DNA of 64,000 nucleotides from positions 1 to 64,000 of the forward strand of contig NZ_LCYG01000023.1 in assembly GCF_001017175.1 (NCBI RefSeq). Reading direction: 5' to 3'. Positions within the stretch are counted from its first letter, which is position 1. Each line of letters starts with the position of its first letter. Of the stretch, positions 1 through 7,756 are shown piece after piece. The notes beneath the pieces are model-generated. The model had not been told where the DNA came from and ran no database searches. It saw nothing but the letters and a program-made list of their open reading frames with translations. The stretch is from Microvirga vignae. Lineage in GTDB: Bacteria; Pseudomonadota; Alphaproteobacteria; Rhizobiales; Beijerinckiaceae. Made by a program: the position numbers and the translations under genes.

Positions 1-4
1 AGAC

Positions 5-29
5 AGGCCCGGGACACCACCCCGGGCCT
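5..29. terminator. GC-rich hairpin, possible terminator of an upstream gene
   Basis: A 9-bp perfect stem (AGGCCCGGG with CCCGGGCCT) and a 7-nt loop lie at the very start of the window. Only two T residues follow on the plus strand, so it is a weak intrinsic terminator at best. The gene it might serve lies outside the window. Confidence 0.35.
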
Positions 30-204
30 TGCGTCCATTGTCGACCTGCCAAAGAGGGAAAAGAGCAGACCGCGAGCAACCCACTTCCCTGGGCACGAGG
101 CCCCTGCAGTGTTCGCGTTGAAGTTTGCGCCGTGACAACGATGAGCCGTGCTGGATGCGCAAGCGTGGCCGCAACGAATCCTGAAAACCGAAGGGGGACC
201 TAAC

Positions 205-690
205 TTGAAGACCCGTACCTTGCTGCCGACGATCCTCGTGTCGGTGGCAGCGCTTGCTGTGACTGCCGCCGGGATGAGGACCTATGACGCCTGGCAGAGG
301 CGGGAGGACGCAGCAACCCTCCTCAAGGTCAACCATGTAGAGGAGCGTCTGCTGGATGTCGCCGGGGCGCTCGCCGTTGAGAGAGGACTGACCGTCAACG
401 CGTTGAGCTCGCTCCAGCCGATCACCCCCGCACAGCGACAGGCCATTGATAACCAGAGAGTGAGGGCAGATCAGGCTTACTCGGAGGCCGTCAAAGGCTT
501 GGCGGAGTTCCCTGTCGCCGCCGCAACCCAGGCGATTCTGACACGGGCCGAGCAGCGATACGAAAGGTTCAAATCGTTTAGGGAAGCCCTGGACAGAGCA
601 TTGTCGCAGAGGATGCTGGGGCGTCCAACGGAGCCCGTGCAGGACTTCGTCCCGCTGCCAGGGGGCCGACACATTCCGGCGCGTCTTTAG
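205..690 (+). CDS. Membrane-anchored sensor-like N-terminal fragment
   Basis: About 161 residues. A TTG start at 205 follows AAGGGGGA and begins right at a hydrophobic segment (residues about 5-23), a better start than the in-frame GTG further upstream. After the membrane segment come helices with an ERGLTVNALSS stretch and an R-x-x-AD-x-AY pattern. This resembles the periplasmic four-helix or nitrate-sensing-type input domain at the N-terminus of chemoreceptors and GGDEF proteins. The reading frame stops before any HAMP, signalling or GGDEF domain, and the last 25 residues (proline and glycine rich) do not look helical. It is therefore probably the truncated or frameshifted 5' part of a larger sensor. 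The gene at 704 is too small to be the missing half. Family assignment is inference. Confidence 0.5.
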   Translation: MKTRTLLPTILVSVAALAVTAAGMRTYDAWQRREDAATLLKVNHVEERLLDVAGALAVERGLTVNALSSLQPITPAQRQAIDNQRVRADQAYSEAVKGLAEFPVAAATQAILTRAEQRYERFKSFREALDRALSQRMLGRPTEPVQDFVPLPGGRHIPARL

Positions 691-703
691 CCAGGAGGTT
701 CCC

Positions 704-907
704 ATGGCAGATATCATTCACCTTCCCGTTCCCGTTCCGGACGAGGGCCGCACGAAGGACGCCAAGACAGACATCCTGGAAAGCCTGGTGCAGGTTAGCC
801 GTGGCCTGAGGCAGATCCAGGGGCGCATTGCTGAGTCCGACCTGGACGATAGCGAGAAGCTCGCGGCAAGTCAGGCCATTTTGGCGGCGGTCCGGGAGCT
901 TCAATAG
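704..907 (+). CDS. Small protein of unknown function (67 aa)
   Basis: An ATG at 704 lies 6 nt after a perfect AGGAGG (692-697), which supports translation. The protein has an extended proline-containing N-terminus (residues 1-15) and then two predicted amphipathic helices rich in Leu, Gln and Ser. No signal peptide, membrane segment or cysteine is seen. It starts 13 nt after the stop of the sensor-like gene at 205-690, so the two are probably co-transcribed. I do not recognise the family. Confidence 0.55.
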   Translation: MADIIHLPVPVPDEGRTKDAKTDILESLVQVSRGLRQIQGRIAESDLDDSEKLAASQAILAAVRELQ

Positions 908-1184
908 ACTGCCGCAACGGTGGAGCGATCCATTGCCTTGCCCGCACCGGTGCAGGAGCTCGCTCACTGAGCTGCTGTGGACTGGCGATCCTTGCGGCTT
1001 TGTCGCACGGGGCTGACTGCGCACGCACTGATCGCGTCCACAGACCAGGTACAAAGGATACGGCCGTGTTCCGTCCGCGAACACAGCGCATCCCCCGTCG
1101 CTCGTTTGAAGCGGCTTGCGAACGTCTCCACCAAGGCACGACGCTTGTAAGCGCGTCCAGAACCAGGGCTGCTTGCTAAGACGA

Positions 1185-1997
1185 CTATGTCGCTTCCATA
1201 CCAAGGCTTCGGGTGGGGTAGCGCAGCGTTGGGTCGAAAGGATTGAGTTGCCGACCAATTCCCTCCGCTTCCTTCCGCAGCAACTCGACCACAAGCGGCA
1301 ACCGGTCTCCCTCCAAGCGCTCCGACAAAGTCCCGATACTCAGGGCGGCCACCGCGCGCCCCTCCGGGTCGAGGATGGGAATACCCACCCCGGCCATTCC
1401 GGGAATGAGGCCCGTGTTGAGGCTGGCGAAGCCTATCTTGCGGACGTTCTGGATCTGCATCCGCAATCCGACCTCGTCGAAGCCGCCCCGGTCGAGCAGA
1501 CGGGGAATGTTGAAGCGAATGACAGTCTCGCGCTCCTCCTCCGGCAGAAAGGAAAGGATGGCGAGACTGCCCTGCCCGATGCCGAGAGGCACCTTGCCGC
1601 CGATATCGCCCGTGAAGGTCCTGATCGGGAACGGGCCTTCCACCCGGTCCAGGCAGACTGCATCGAACCCGTTCCGGACCAGAAGAAAGACGCTGTCGCT
1701 CAAGGTTGAGGCGAGGCGCAGAAGCGCCGGTCGGGCCATGCTGCGCAGACCTCCCGCGTGCGCAGCTCGCGCGGCCAGGACGAAGAAGTCGAGGGCTAGT
1801 CGATACTTTCGGCTAGCGTCGACCTGCTCGACAAAGCCTTCAGCCATCAGAACCTTCAAGGCCCTATGGGCGCTAGGTTGGCTCATACCGCTTACCGAAG
1901 CGATGTCCGTAAGGCGCATGCCCTGCGGGCTTCCGGCCCCAAGGACCTTGAGAAGGGCGAGAGCGCGCTGTGTTCCGGATACAGTATCTTCCGACAT
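1185..1997 (-). CDS. IclR-family transcriptional regulator
   Basis: 270 aa, the usual length for IclR regulators. The N-terminal winged helix (residues about 8-65) contains LTDIASVSGMSQPSAHRAL, a typical IclR recognition region. The C-terminal half (about 80-250) is the IclR ligand-binding domain, with a late GVGIPILDPEGRAVAALSI stretch typical of the effector pocket. It is divergent from the importer/dehydrogenase operon starting at 2176, with 178 bp between start codons. That arrangement makes it the likely local regulator, responding to the substrate or its breakdown product. IclR proteins can repress or activate; the sequence does not say which. Confidence 0.9.
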   Translation of the reverse strand: MSEDTVSGTQRALALLKVLGAGSPQGMRLTDIASVSGMSQPSAHRALKVLMAEGFVEQVDASRKYRLALDFFVLAARAAHAGGLRSMARPALLRLASTLSDSVFLLVRNGFDAVCLDRVEGPFPIRTFTGDIGGKVPLGIGQGSLAILSFLPEEERETVIRFNIPRLLDRGGFDEVGLRMQIQNVRKIGFASLNTGLIPGMAGVGIPILDPEGRAVAALSIGTLSERLEGDRLPLVVELLRKEAEGIGRQLNPFDPTLRYPTRSLGMEAT

Positions 1998-2044
1998 AAA
2001 AAATTATCTCTCCATCTTCCGACATCTTTTTCCGTTATATGGAA
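1986..2044. promoter_or_regulatory. Candidate IclR operator region between divergent genes
   Basis: An AT-rich stretch in otherwise GC-rich DNA. A 12-bp direct repeat ATCTTCCGACAT occurs at 1986-1997 (overlapping the regulator's start codon) and at 2014-2025. It is followed by the inverted repeat TTCC-N7-GGAA at 2030-2044 within CTTTTTCC...GGAAGAAAAG. IclR operators are usually short TTCC/GGAA-type palindromes, so this is a reasonable site for autoregulation and control of the operon. Confidence 0.45.
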
Positions 2045-2175
2045 GAAAAGTCAAAAAAATTTCGTTTATTGAAATTACCGCGTTGACTCGGCCCGAGGCC
2101 TTGTCCGTGATGTCGATCCGGGCGTCGTGCTCACTCGGGCTGCGGCCCGATGCTTTGCAATGATCGGAGGACAGA

Positions 2176-3240
2176 ATGGCGTTCCTGACACTCGAAGGAG
2201 TTTCCAAGGAATTCGGCACGTTCACGGCCGTTCGCGATGTCGACCTGAAAATCGACAAGGGCGAATTCGTTTCGCTTCTTGGTCCCTCAGGCTGCGGGAA
2301 GACAACGACGTTGCAAATGATTGCCGGCCTCGTCGAACCGACACAGGGCCGGATTTCTCTCGACGGTCGCGACATTACCCATGAGAAGCCCAATCGCCGC
2401 GGCCTCGGCGTCGTCTTCCAGAGCTACGCCCTCTTTCCTCACATGACCGTTGCGCAGAACGTCGCCTTCGGCCTCGAAATGCGGCGCGTGCCGCAAGCGG
2501 AGCGCACCAAGCGCGTGCGCGAGGCGCTCTCGCTCGTGCAGCTCTCTTCCTTCGCCGATCGCTATCCCCGCCAGCTCTCGGGTGGACAAAGGCAGCGTGT
2601 CGCCATCGCCCGCGCCCTCGTAATCGCGCCACCCGTCCTCCTGCTGGACGAACCCCTGTCCAACCTCGATGCCAAGCTGCGGGAGGAAATGCAGTTCGAG
2701 TTGCGCCGGATCCAGCGCAAGGTCGGTACGACGACCATCATGGTCACGCACGATCAGGCGGAAGCGCTCTCCATCAGCGACCGCGTGGTCGTGATGGAAG
2801 GCGGATGCATGACGCAAGTGGATGCCCCCTACCGGCTCTACGAGCAGCCCTCGAACGCATTCATCTCGTCCTTCGTCGGCAAGACCAACCTTCTCGCCGG
2901 CACCTGGCGCCGCAACGGCGCATCAAGCGCCGTGGATATCGGAGGTGTGCTGCTGGAGGCCACAGCGAAGGATATCCCGGCCGCGACACCGGTCACGCTT
3001 TCAATCCGCCCCGAGAAGATCCTCCTGCGCGAAGCGGGCACGGGCCGCCTCGACGGACGCATCGCCAGCCGCTTCTTCCTGGGCAGCCAATGGCTCTTCA
3101 CGGTCGACACACCTGTCGGAATCGTGACGGTCTCCGCACCCAATCAGGGTGGCGAGCCTCCCGAGGAAGGATCAGCAGTCGGCCTCGACTGGTCGCCCGC
3201 CAATCTCCGGGTCATCGCGGACACCGCCGTAGCGGCTTGA
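2176..3240 (+). CDS. ABC transporter ATPase, polyamine/opine (PotA) type
   Basis: 354 aa. The nucleotide-binding domain shows Walker A GPSGCGKT (36-43), Q-loop FQSYALFPH (about 81-89), signature LSGGQ (134-138), Walker B LLLDEP (155-160) and the switch histidine in MVTHDQAEAL. After residue about 240 comes a TOBE-type C-terminal domain, as in PotA, FbpC and AgtA-like ATPases. The ATG follows GGAGG. This is the first gene of the operon, 9 bp before the first permease. It powers import of the operon's substrate across the inner membrane. The substrate cannot be named from the ATPase alone. Confidence 0.93.
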   Translation: MAFLTLEGVSKEFGTFTAVRDVDLKIDKGEFVSLLGPSGCGKTTTLQMIAGLVEPTQGRISLDGRDITHEKPNRRGLGVVFQSYALFPHMTVAQNVAFGLEMRRVPQAERTKRVREALSLVQLSSFADRYPRQLSGGQRQRVAIARALVIAPPVLLLDEPLSNLDAKLREEMQFELRRIQRKVGTTTIMVTHDQAEALSISDRVVVMEGGCMTQVDAPYRLYEQPSNAFISSFVGKTNLLAGTWRRNGASSAVDIGGVLLEATAKDIPAATPVTLSIRPEKILLREAGTGRLDGRIASRFFLGSQWLFTVDTPVGIVTVSAPNQGGEPPEEGSAVGLDWSPANLRVIADTAVAA

Positions 3241-3249
3241 GGAGCAGAA

Positions 3250-4110
3250 ATGACCGCGCGCTCTTCCTTCGTCCCCGCTCCATGGCTCCTCGCCGGTCCC
3301 GGAACCCTTTTCTTCGTCGGGCTGGTGCTTCTGCCCTTGGCGCTGACGGTCATTCTGTCGTTTCACGCCTATGATCATTCGAGCGGCATCCAGAACACCT
3401 TCACCCTGTCGCACTACGTCGCCGTCGTCACCGACGAATACTACCTCAGCATCTTCTGGAGAACCTTGCGGATCGCGGCACTGACCACGCTCATTTGTGC
3501 TGCCATAGGTGTCCCGGAGGCCTACATCCTGTCCCGCATGCGCGATCCCTGGCGCTCGATCTTCCTTCTCGTCATCATCGGTCCGCTACTCGTCTCCGTC
3601 GTCGTCCGCACCTTCGGGTGGAGCATGCTGCTCGGTTCGCAGGGCCTCGTGAACCAAGCTCTCGAGCTGTTCGGATTTCCGGCGGCCAAGATCCTCTACA
3701 CGGAAACGGCCATCGTCATCGCTCTCGTCCACGTCATGCTGCCGTTCATGGTCATTCCCGTGTGGACGGCACTGCAAAAGCTCGATCCCATGGTCGAAGC
3801 CGCCGCCTGGACACTTGGCGCCTCGCGCTTCACGGCCCTTCGCCGGGTGGTCATGCCTCAGGTAACGCTCGGCATGCTCTCCGGCAGCCTCATCGTCTTC
3901 GGTCTATCGGCGAGTGCCTTCGCCGTTCCGGCCCTCCTCGGCGGCCGCCGCCTCAAGATGGCAGCGACGCTGGTCTATGACGAGTATCTGCACGAGCTGA
4001 ACTGGCCGCTTGGAGCAAGCATCGCAATCATCGTGCTTGTCGCAAACCTCTGCATCATGCTGGCTTACAACCGCTTGGTCGAGACCCGCGCACGTCGGAC
4101 ATTGGGGTGA
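3250..4110 (+). CDS. ABC transporter permease, PotB type
   Basis: 286 aa with about six hydrophobic segments, the first at residues 11-38. The cytoplasmic EAA loop reads EAAAWTLGASRFTALRRVVMP, the ATPase contact motif of binding-protein-dependent importers. Short spacing after the ATPase and a 4-bp overlap with the second permease (ATGA-type junction at 4107-4110) indicate translational coupling. It forms the heterodimeric channel with the product of 4107-4910. Confidence 0.92.
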   Translation: MTARSSFVPAPWLLAGPGTLFFVGLVLLPLALTVILSFHAYDHSSGIQNTFTLSHYVAVVTDEYYLSIFWRTLRIAALTTLICAAIGVPEAYILSRMRDPWRSIFLLVIIGPLLVSVVVRTFGWSMLLGSQGLVNQALELFGFPAAKILYTETAIVIALVHVMLPFMVIPVWTALQKLDPMVEAAAWTLGASRFTALRRVVMPQVTLGMLSGSLIVFGLSASAFAVPALLGGRRLKMAATLVYDEYLHELNWPLGASIAIIVLVANLCIMLAYNRLVETRARRTLG

Positions 4111-4910
4111 CCACCATGCAAAAGAACGGCCCCGTGGCCCTCATCTTTCACACCCTCGTCCTGGCCTTCGTCCTGGCGCCGCTCGTCATCATCTGCCTCG
4201 TTGCGTTCACGCCCGAGAACACACTGAGCCTGCCGACGACAGGTCTGTCCCTGCGCTGGTTCAAGGCCGTCTTCGCGCATCCGGATTTCGTGACGTCCTT
4301 CTGGAACAGCATCTGGCTGGCAACGCTCTCCGCGACACTGGCCATCGCGCTCGCAGTCCCTGCGGGTCTTGCCATCAGCCGCTACACTTTCCCAGGCCGG
4401 GACTTCATGAACGCCCTGTTCCTGTCGCCGCTGATCATTCCCCATCTGGTGCTCGGCGTCGCCTTTCTGCGTCTCTTTGCTCTCCTCGGTGCCACGGGGA
4501 GCTTCGCGTGGCTTGTCGCAACACACATCATCGTCGTGACACCCTATGTGCTGCGCCTCGTGCTGGCGGCCTTGTCGGGTCTCGACCGCAGCGCAGAGCA
4601 AGCCGCGCGGACGCTCGGCGCGGGGGAATGGACTGCGTTCCGCCGCATCACCGCCCCCATGATCCTCCCCGGTATTACGGGTGGGTGGCTGCTGGCGTTC
4701 ATCAACAGCTTCGACGAACTGACCATGTCGATCTTCGTCACCTCACCCGCGACCGTGACGTTGCCGGTGCGCATGTACATGTACGCGACGGAATCCATCG
4801 ATCCGATGATGGCGGCGGTCTCGACCCTCATGATCGCCATCACCGCGATCGCCATGCTGGTGCTGGACCGCGCCTTCGGGCTCGATCGCATCCTAGTCGG
4901 ACAGCGCTGA
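4107..4910 (+). CDS. ABC transporter permease, PotC type
   Basis: 267 aa with about six transmembrane helices and an EAA loop reading EQAARTLGAGEWTAFRRIT. The length and the order after a PotB-like gene match the PotC/AgtC permease family. It overlaps the upstream permease gene by 4 bp. The next gene begins about 10 bp downstream, so transporter and dehydrogenase genes lie in one transcript. Confidence 0.92.
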   Translation: MTTMQKNGPVALIFHTLVLAFVLAPLVIICLVAFTPENTLSLPTTGLSLRWFKAVFAHPDFVTSFWNSIWLATLSATLAIALAVPAGLAISRYTFPGRDFMNALFLSPLIIPHLVLGVAFLRLFALLGATGSFAWLVATHIIVVTPYVLRLVLAALSGLDRSAEQAARTLGAGEWTAFRRITAPMILPGITGGWLLAFINSFDELTMSIFVTSPATVTLPVRMYMYATESIDPMMAAVSTLMIAITAIAMLVLDRAFGLDRILVGQR

Positions 4911-4920
4911 GGAAATGCAT

Positions 4921-5211
4921 ATGGCTCTTCTCAAACGCCTTGCTCGCCAGAAGCTGCCGCCCATCGCCTTCACCCTGAACGGTCAGGCATGTTCCGGCCG
5001 CGCGGGCGACACGGTCCTGACTGCACTTCTTACGCAAGTCGATTGCTTGCGCCTCAGCGATTTCTCGCACGAGCCGCGTGCCGGCTTCTGCCAGATGGGA
5101 GCGTGTCAGGATTGCTGGATTCTGACGGCCGAAGGCAAGCGCATCCGCGCCTGCAATACGGTTCTCGAACCGGGAATGAACCTTCGAACCATCGCGGAGC
5201 CGAGATCGTGA
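4921..5211 (+). CDS. [2Fe-2S] small subunit of amine/amino-acid dehydrogenase (HcnA-like)
   Basis: 96 aa. Cysteines at about 57, 62, 65 and 78 form the FC-x4-C-x2-C...AC pattern of the plant-type ferredoxin fold (Fer2_4) found in HcnA, opine oxidase small subunits and sarcosine oxidase alpha N-termini. The ATG at 4921 lies 7 nt after GGA of GAGGA; an ATG at 4915 is in the same frame but too close to that site. The gene overlaps the next one by 4 bp (GTGA at 5208-5211). The expected role is passing electrons from the flavin subunits toward the respiratory chain. Confidence 0.85.
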   Translation: MALLKRLARQKLPPIAFTLNGQACSGRAGDTVLTALLTQVDCLRLSDFSHEPRAGFCQMGACQDCWILTAEGKRIRACNTVLEPGMNLRTIAEPRS

Positions 5212-6584
5212 GCGATATACTTCGACCGCTGATCGTCGGCGCCGGCCCTGCCGGCATTCGTGCCGCGCAGACGCTCGTGGGCGCGGGCATCAGACCTATT
5301 GTCGTCGATGAGGCACCGTCCGGTGGCGGGCAAATCTATCGCCAGAGGATCGTGCCCGACGAGCGCTCTCCGCAGGATCTCTATGGATCGGAGGCTGCGA
5401 AGGCCACCGCCCTGCATGAAACCTTTGCGCAGATCAGGGACCGGATCGATTATCTCCCGGAGACCCTCGTGTGGAACGTCCGCGACAAGGCCGCCGATGT
5501 GGCAACCGGCAATCGGACCCGCCGCATCGACTTCAGCCACTTGATCCTTGCTACGGGCGCGACTGACCGCGTGCTCCCCTTTCATGGCTGGACCACTCCG
5601 GGGGTCTTTACCCTCGGCGGTTCGCAGATTGCCCTGAAGTCGCAAGGCTGCGCCATCGGCGAGCAGGTCGTCTTTCTCGGCTCCGGACCTCTGCTCTATC
5701 TCGTCGCATGGCAATACGTGAAAGCAGGCGCAGGGGTTGCCGCCGTACTCGACACGGCACCGTTCTCAGCGAAGTTTCATCTTCTGCGCGGCCTGCTGGC
5801 TCAGCCTGCTGTCGTGCTGCGCGGTTTCCGCTACGCGGCCGAACTCATGGCGAGAGGCGTCCCCGTTCACTTTGGTGTTCAACCGGTCCGGATCGAGGGT
5901 AAGGCCAGGGTCGAAGGGATCGTCTGGCGCGAGCGCGGCAAGGAGCGCCGCCTTGCCTGCGATGCAGTCGGTTACGGCTTCGCACTGCGCTCTGAAACGC
6001 AGCTTGGGGATCTTGCGGGATGCCGCTTCATCTTCGATGCGCGGGATCGGGCGTGGCGACCTGAATGCGACATGGCAGGACGCACCAGTGTGCCAGGCAT
6101 CTATATCGCGGGCGACGGTGCCGGCATTGCCGGCGCGGATGCTGCCGAACTCGCTGGAGAGCGGGTTGGCCTCATCCTTCTCGAAGATGCAGGTTTTTCG
6201 GTCGACCGCACGCGGATCAGCGTGCTGGAGCGTAGGCTTGCCGCCATCCATCGATTTCGTGACGTTCTCGAAGCGGCTTTCCCTTTTCCCGACCCGTGGG
6301 CAGGCAGCATCGCCGACGATGTGACCCTCTGCCGGTGCGAGGAGATTTCCGTCGGCCATGTGCGCGCTGCTGTACGCGATCAGGGAGTTTTCGAACTCAA
6401 CCGTCTCAAGGCACTGACACGTGTCGGCATGGGCCGGTGCCAGGGACGGATGTGCGGAAGCGCTGCGGCGGAAGTTCTGGCAACCGCATGCAACCAGTCG
6501 CTGGACTCCGTCGGACGATTGCGCGCGCAGCCGCCGATCAAGCCCCTCCCCCTTGAGATTGCGGCCGATGGAGAAGCCGCATGA
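5208..6584 (+). CDS. FAD/NAD-fold subunit with C-terminal [2Fe-2S] domain (HcnB/OoxA-like)
   Basis: 458 aa from a GTG that overlaps the previous stop codon. An in-frame ATG lies far upstream inside the preceding gene and is not the real start. The N-terminal dinucleotide motif is GAGPAG (11-16). A second nucleotide-binding glycine motif, FLGSGP, lies mid-protein, and a late ATG-like stretch IYIAGDGAGI closes the fold. The C-terminus has four cysteines (CRC at about 375-377 and C-x4-C at about 411-416) of a BFD-type [2Fe-2S] domain. This matches HcnB and the A subunits of octopine/nopaline oxidases and of D-hydroxyproline dehydrogenase. It overlaps the next gene by 4 bp. Confidence 0.88.
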   Translation: MSDILRPLIVGAGPAGIRAAQTLVGAGIRPIVVDEAPSGGGQIYRQRIVPDERSPQDLYGSEAAKATALHETFAQIRDRIDYLPETLVWNVRDKAADVATGNRTRRIDFSHLILATGATDRVLPFHGWTTPGVFTLGGSQIALKSQGCAIGEQVVFLGSGPLLYLVAWQYVKAGAGVAAVLDTAPFSAKFHLLRGLLAQPAVVLRGFRYAAELMARGVPVHFGVQPVRIEGKARVEGIVWRERGKERRLACDAVGYGFALRSETQLGDLAGCRFIFDARDRAWRPECDMAGRTSVPGIYIAGDGAGIAGADAAELAGERVGLILLEDAGFSVDRTRISVLERRLAAIHRFRDVLEAAFPFPDPWAGSIADDVTLCRCEEISVGHVRAAVRDQGVFELNRLKALTRVGMGRCQGRMCGSAAAEVLATACNQSLDSVGRLRAQPPIKPLPLEIAADGEAA

Positions 6585-7756
6585 GCCCGACACTTCTCAG
6601 GGATGTTGCCATCATCGGTGGCGGGCTTGTCGGAAGTTCCGCAGCGCTCGCCCTGCGGCGCATGGGGTTTTCCGTGGTCCTTCTCGACAAGGGCTTCTGC
6701 GGTGCGCAGGCGAGTGGCGTGAACTACGGCGGTGTGCGTCGTCAGGGTCGCCCTCCGGAGCAGATCGCCCTTTCCCAACGGGCCCATGCCATCTGGCCGC
6801 GCCTGAATGAGATCATCGGCATCGACGGTGAATTCGTGCGCTCGGGCCATCTCAAGCTGGCCAGGACCGAGGTCGAGATGGCATCCCTCGAAGCCTATGC
6901 CGCACGCGTCGCGGAGCTGGGGCTCGACCTCGAACTGATCGGCAGCAACCAGCTTCGGGAGCGTTTTCCCTGGATCGCGGGAAATGTCACAGGAGCATCG
7001 CTATGCCCGGGTGACGGACATGCCAATCCACGCCTCGTCTCCGCAGCCTTCGCCCATGCAGCGCGGCTTGCCGGTGCGGATGTTCTCGAACATACCCCTG
7101 TGTCCCATGTCGAGAAGGCACCGGACGGCTTTTATCTGTCGGCAGGCTCAGCCACGCAGATCAAGGCGCAGTTCGTCATCAACAGCGCCGGAGCTTGGGC
7201 AGGCCCCTTCGCGGAAGCTTTCGGGGAGCCCGTGCCGCTCAATCGCATCTACCCGAGCATGATTGTCACCGAGCCCCTCAACGTGTTCATGGACGTGAAT
7301 ATCGGTGCCGAAGGCGGCGGCATCTATGCGCGTCAGGTGGAGCGCGGCAACTGCATCGTCGGCGGCATGCGTGGTGAACCGCTTGCAGCTTCCGACTTCT
7401 CCCGCCCCACGGGCTCAGGCGCCGTCACCATCATGAACCGCGCCGCAGCGCTGTTCCCGCCCCTACGCCATGCTTACGCCATCCGTTTCTGGAGCGGCAC
7501 CGAAGGCGAGATGGCGGACCGGAACCCCGTGATCGGCTTCAGCCGGACCACGCCGAATCTTATTCACGCCTTCGGCTTCTCGGGAGCCGGATTTCAGATC
7601 GCGCCGGGAGTTGGCGAAGTCCTGGCCGAGCTCGTCCGTGACGGTGAAAGCCGCACGCCGATTCAAGCTTTCGCCATCGATAGATTTGCCCGCACGGCCC
7701 AAAGCTCCCGGGCGGGTAGCGTACCTGAGCCAATAAAGAGGGAAACAGCGCAATGA
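6581..7756 (+). CDS. FAD-dependent amino-acid oxidoreductase, DAO family (HcnC/OoxB-like)
   Basis: 391 aa. The N-terminal FAD motif is IIGGGLVGSSAALAL (about 11-25), and the C-terminal DAO signature includes HAFGFSGAGFQIAPGVGE. The family oxidises secondary or D-amino acids, glycine, opines and imino acids. The gene lies directly after the HcnA- and HcnB-like subunits with 4-bp overlaps on both sides (6581-6584 and 7753-7756). This strongly suggests a heterotrimeric membrane-associated dehydrogenase whose catalytic subunit is this protein. The substrate is unknown, but a transported opine, imino acid or N-alkyl amino acid would fit the importer. Confidence 0.88.
   Translation: MSPTLLRDVAIIGGGLVGSSAALALRRMGFSVVLLDKGFCGAQASGVNYGGVRRQGRPPEQIALSQRAHAIWPRLNEIIGIDGEFVRSGHLKLARTEVEMASLEAYAARVAELGLDLELIGSNQLRERFPWIAGNVTGASLCPGDGHANPRLVSAAFAHAARLAGADVLEHTPVSHVEKAPDGFYLSAGSATQIKAQFVINSAGAWAGPFAEAFGEPVPLNRIYPSMIVTEPLNVFMDVNIGAEGGGIYARQVERGNCIVGGMRGEPLAASDFSRPTGSGAVTIMNRAAALFPPLRHAYAIRFWSGTEGEMADRNPVIGFSRTTPNLIHAFGFSGAGFQIAPGVGEVLAELVRDGESRTPIQAFAIDRFARTAQSSRAGSVPEPIKRETAQ

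Noticed and set aside
4989-5207. N-terminal extension of the HcnB-like gene
   Set aside because: It lies wholly inside the HcnA-like gene in another frame; the GTG at 5208 overlaps the upstream stop and begins directly before the FAD motif.
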